A stretch of DNA of 31,520 bases from Zygnema cylindricum (lineage: Eukaryota; Streptophyta; Zygnematophyceae; Zygnematales; Zygnemataceae): NCBI GenBank assembly GCA_037447655.1, contig JBBHKE010000379.1, positions 1 through 31,520 of the forward strand. Direction: 5' to 3'. Positions within the stretch are counted from its first letter, which is position 1. Each line of letters begins with the position of its first letter. The notes below the pieces were generated by a model, which saw only the letters and a program-made list of their open reading frames with translations, was not told where the DNA came from and did not search any database. Shown piece by piece: positions 28,460 through 31,520 of this stretch. Made by a program: the position numbers and the translations under genes.

Positions 28460-30887
28460 CTAAAAGCCAGGATTTGGCTTTTTTCCGACCAAAATTCGTG
28501 AAATTTGCAGTCCCCGACTAAATGCCTGGTTAAATAATATGCGAGTTTGCATATCCTGTACACCGGGAAGCCATGAAAGAATTGCGACAGGAAGAGCGAC
28601 AATCACCGCTAATATTAATTCGTACATTCGAGCCACGTCAGTGACAATCGACCAGAAATACGACGATTCTAAAACCGGATAAACGGCCACAAGAACTTGC
28701 ATAAGCTGTAATATTCCCCATCCTGTCGGGAGAAATGCAATTGCACTCGCCAAAATGTCCATAACAGCAAAATTTGTGAGAAAAAGGGCGCCAATGATGA
28801 TTCCTATGACAAGGATGAACACTAACATCTTAACCGCTCGATATCGTAGGTGCTGTTTCACCCCGAATTGACCGCTAAATATCATTAAAATGCCCGAGAC
28901 AATAGCAAATACAATAAAATATGCCCACGAGTAGAAGTACATGAGGAAGCTGGTATTGCCATTTGTCACTTGCAGCTGCAACAAACAACGAAAAACCAAC
29001 CAGATATTGTTAGCTGTGTGATAAAAAAAAAGTCAACATATATTTGCACACACAGACACGCACACAAACGCAAATTGACTTGTACTAGGTTTTAAAATGT
29101 TGGAGCATTCGACTACAAAATCACGAAGAAATTGGGGCCCACCTGATAGATGATACCAAACTGTCGAAGCAACGTCGCAAGAAGGTGAGCGTCCGAAATA
29201 AATATTGGGCAAAACACACACACACAGACACACACACACACACATATACACAAACATAAATTCAGTGCACTGGCATGGATAGCATAACTTAAGTTGTTCA
29301 GTTTTCAATTGGAAAGGTTGAGGCGGCAAGAATTAAATCAAGAAAGGGGACCGTTCCAGGGAATATTGCAAGAAATAACCCAAAAAAAATAAAAAAAAAT
29401 CAAATCAGCATACATCACTGCAGGTTAAAACAGCTTCCTGTTAGAAATAGTTTACGGAAAGATGTGCGATTCAAACCCACCTGACACAGAAAGAAACGAA
29501 GGGCGAGAATAACCTCAGCGATAAGTCCCCAAGGTCCAGTTTTCCGTAAATGACTGTTTTCTGCTATCCACCACTCTTCCCAACTCTCCGCCTCGGTAAC
29601 AAACTTCCCTCCTTTCCTCCATAGCCAAGCTGTAAACTCTTTCCAATCGTCCACCATTTTCAACCAATCAAAACCCGACGGATTAAAAACGAAAGGGCCC
29701 ATTATCCAGGTGAGGGCGAGAAACCATGAGGCTATTGTAAGGAGGTAGTAAGCGAGACCTGATGAGAGAGAGGTATAGGACTGGTAGATGATGAGAAGTA
29801 CAATGAGTTCAACCCCCTTCACAAAATGACTACGAGCATACATTCGGTAGTTCACCAAAAACTTTTCGTGCTTCACGACAAAACCTCTTCCTGTTTCCCG
29901 GTACTGCATCCAATCAGACAGCAGCTGACAATTCAGTCTCATAGTCGCAGAATTTATTTGAAGAATATTCTTGATATAAGAACATGTGCACCAACATTTG
30001 GAGAATACTTGAAAAAGGGTTATTTGTAAGTGGAGAAGGAGAAGCATAAGGTGAAAACAAAATCAAACATGAAAGGCCATTTAATAACGGTGTCAGAAAA
30101 GTAAAGGCAAACCTTGGCCCCCCCGTGGAGGATAGTTCGCCCGTAGTAGTGAGTACGAGTTCCCAGAGAGAAGGTGAAAAACACAGACGCAAGTTGAAGT
30201 TGCATCAAGAAAAATTCCTTCAAGGCTGTGGAGAGACCAAATTCGAGAGCATACTCCAGAATCATGGGCAGTGCAGTGAAAATCCCGATCTGAGTTCAAG
30301 ATAAACCAAAACCAACCTATGAACCTCAACCTTCCTTCTAAGACTCGCATAGTCTCAAGAACTACAACAAAGAGCATACGAAAAATGCAACTGAGATTCA
30401 TGAAGGAAACACATCCCATTAAAAGAACATTAAATACCACTGACAACAGAACTAAATACAAAAACAACAGATAACGGACAATAGAATTACAAAAACAAAA
30501 AAAACAGACGGTATGAAACAGAATTACGGACAACTTGGTGTGTGGAATTAGCCCCTTTACCTGCACAAGAAACTGCTGGTTTAAGACTGCAAGGAGAGCC
30601 TTTAATGTATCCTTGTTGCTGTCATTCAGAGAAAGAAGTGAGGCTTCTACGCCTGACAGCGCCAAATAACATCGACCCCATAGAAATGTGTATACTGTAA
30701 CCGCAGTCAACATAGTACACATATAATATCCCACCGTTGTGTAGAAGAAAGACAGAGAACGGAAAAAATCTAAACGGTGACCAAGGCGATGTACATCACG
30801 AGACAAGGTTTGTTCTCCATTTCCACTTGCAACCTTAGCTTCAAACATGACAATTTGGTTGAGCCCCACATCGCGGCCCTTTCCCAC
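28460..30887 (-). CDS. CALS: Callose synthase (1,3-beta-glucan synthase), C-terminal 486 residues
   Basis: Large plasma-membrane glycosyltransferase making callose from UDP-glucose; full plant proteins are about 1,900 residues. Exons on the minus strand: 30887-30561, 30289-30113, 29903-29481, 29143-29160 (18 nt) and 28975-28460, all phase 0, ending in TAG. Diagnostic plant blocks appear in order: GKGRDVGLNQIVMFEAKVAS, GNGEQTLSRDV, FFYTTVGYY, then SLGTRTHYYGRTILHGGAK, YRETGRGFVVKHEKF, YRMYARSHFVKG, FVFNPSGFDW, SWEEWW, FGIIYQ, FLPTGWGI and RILFNQAFSRGLQIS. These are the end of the catalytic loop and the C-terminal multi-span membrane domain. The first exon here opens after a TAG acceptor, so the gene continues beyond 30887, and no further exon is recognisable before 31520. 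It converges on FTSHi3. Confidence 0.94.
29046..29072. repeat. (CA)n tract downstream (sense) of the microexon
   Basis: CACACACAGACACGCACACA on the plus strand, thus UG-rich in the callose synthase transcript. Confidence 0.85.
29143..29160 (-). CDS. CALS: 18-nt microexon of callose synthase
   Basis: TTT GGT ATC ATC TAT CAG (FGIIYQ), bounded by TTCGACAG and GTGGGC. It fills exactly the six residues missing between FLCQ and LQVTNG relative to plant callose synthases, which I recall as reading FQYGIVYKL here. Skipping it would keep the frame. Confidence 0.85.
29213..29253. repeat. (CA)n tract upstream (sense) of the microexon
   Basis: About 40 bases of CA repeat with one AGACA and one TATA interruption, UG-rich in the transcript, about 50 bases ahead of the microexon. 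Confidence 0.9.
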
Positions 30888-31520
30888 CTATAACACCCAA
30901 TTTCCGTCATTCAGCAACAATTAGTGTTAATATGTTGTTCATATGGTCGAGGCCCACATGGGACGCTCACCTGTTACAAAGGTGTTTGGTGTTTTTCCAA
31001 AATTCAGACAGAGTAGACAACCATGGGGATGAGGCAAACTCTGACTAATATAGCATTCTAACCTTCCTTTACCGTATCCATACTTTCATGGAAAAAATAA
31101 AAAAAGTGAATTCCTTCTTTATCAAAAGATAACTCATAAGTTTCTATTCTTTTGATAGAAAATTCCGCTAAAATCTGTAATTTACTTTGATGCGTCATTA
31201 AGACTCACAGCAGCAACTACAAAATTGCAATCTTAAACACAAATGAGCCAACAGATTTTACACTCTTATGGTAGAAACAAACCATTAACGACACCAAAAA
31301 GGAATAATTTTGAGATCTAAATGGATAAGAAATACATAGTTTAATGGCAACTATTGTCAAGCACTGTCAAATCCGCTGAGGATAAAAACTGGAGCCTTCT
31401 ACCCATTTCATGAAAAAGGCAATCAAGTGACCAAAACTCTAAAAAAACCAAAAGAAAGCGGAGGGGTCAGAAGTGGAGCGGGAGGAGCAGCAGCAGGGGG
31501 AGAGGGGCAGGGGGAGGGGG
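30888..31520. other. Callose synthase intron, continuing off the window
   Basis: No exon recognised. A donor-like GTGAGC on the minus strand (near 30970) is not preceded by any expected callose synthase codons. 31458-31520 is a G-rich purine tract (GGGGAGAGGGG). Confidence 0.5.

Noticed and set aside
30960-31010. Donor-like GTGAGC on the minus strand as end of the next callose synthase exon
   Set aside because: The preceding codons do not match the expected EYIQ end in any frame.

Overview
The window is nuclear DNA of a photosynthetic eukaryote on the plant (streptophyte) line. All four recognisable genes are closest to plant families: signal recognition particle SRP14, a mitochondrial FtsH4-type protease, a plastid FtsHi3-type pseudoprotease and a callose synthase. 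They are split by GT-AG introns of 0.2 to 1.6 kb, and the AT-rich DNA between them is full of microsatellites and degenerate tandem repeats. My guess is a charophyte alga with a large repeat-rich genome (Chara-like). The sequence alone does not prove this, and a bryophyte or fern is not excluded.

Layout. 1-3200 holds repeats only: GA tracts, a telomere-motif array, G-rich purine tracts and a heptamer satellite. 3204-3632 is a long foldback element. SRP14 lies on the plus strand (5110-6990, with a tiny first exon not located). An intergenic stretch with a MITE-like element follows. FTSH4 lies on the minus strand (16147 down to 9237, six exons, 736 residues predicted), possibly with a further targeting-peptide exon at 21561-21517. 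The repeat-rich 16.2-22.2 kb follows. FTSHi3 lies on the plus strand (22285-27472, four exons, 653 residues predicted) and lacks the zinc protease domain. A convergent intergenic gap follows. The C-terminal 486 residues of a callose synthase lie on the minus strand (30887 down to 28460), including an 18-nt microexon, and its upstream exons run off the right edge.

The two FtsH-family genes are head to head, but they are predicted to work in different organelles: FTSH4 as an i-AAA protease of the mitochondrial inner membrane, FTSHi3 as an ATP-driven subunit without peptidase activity in the plastid envelope. SRP14 and callose synthase have no evident functional link to them. The arrangement looks like ordinary eukaryotic gene order.

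The most unusual signal is that exon edges with their splice sites have been locally tandem-duplicated into the neighbouring introns or 3' flank, at least five times in two genes. The copies are at different stages of decay. One, in SRP14, would give an in-frame 16-residue insertion if used. A second theme is a family of about 200-bp elements with terminal inverted repeats around a GTACACCG...ATTAGTGTTAA motif, with about eight copies in introns and intergenic DNA. A third is the callose synthase microexon sitting between two UG-rich repeats.
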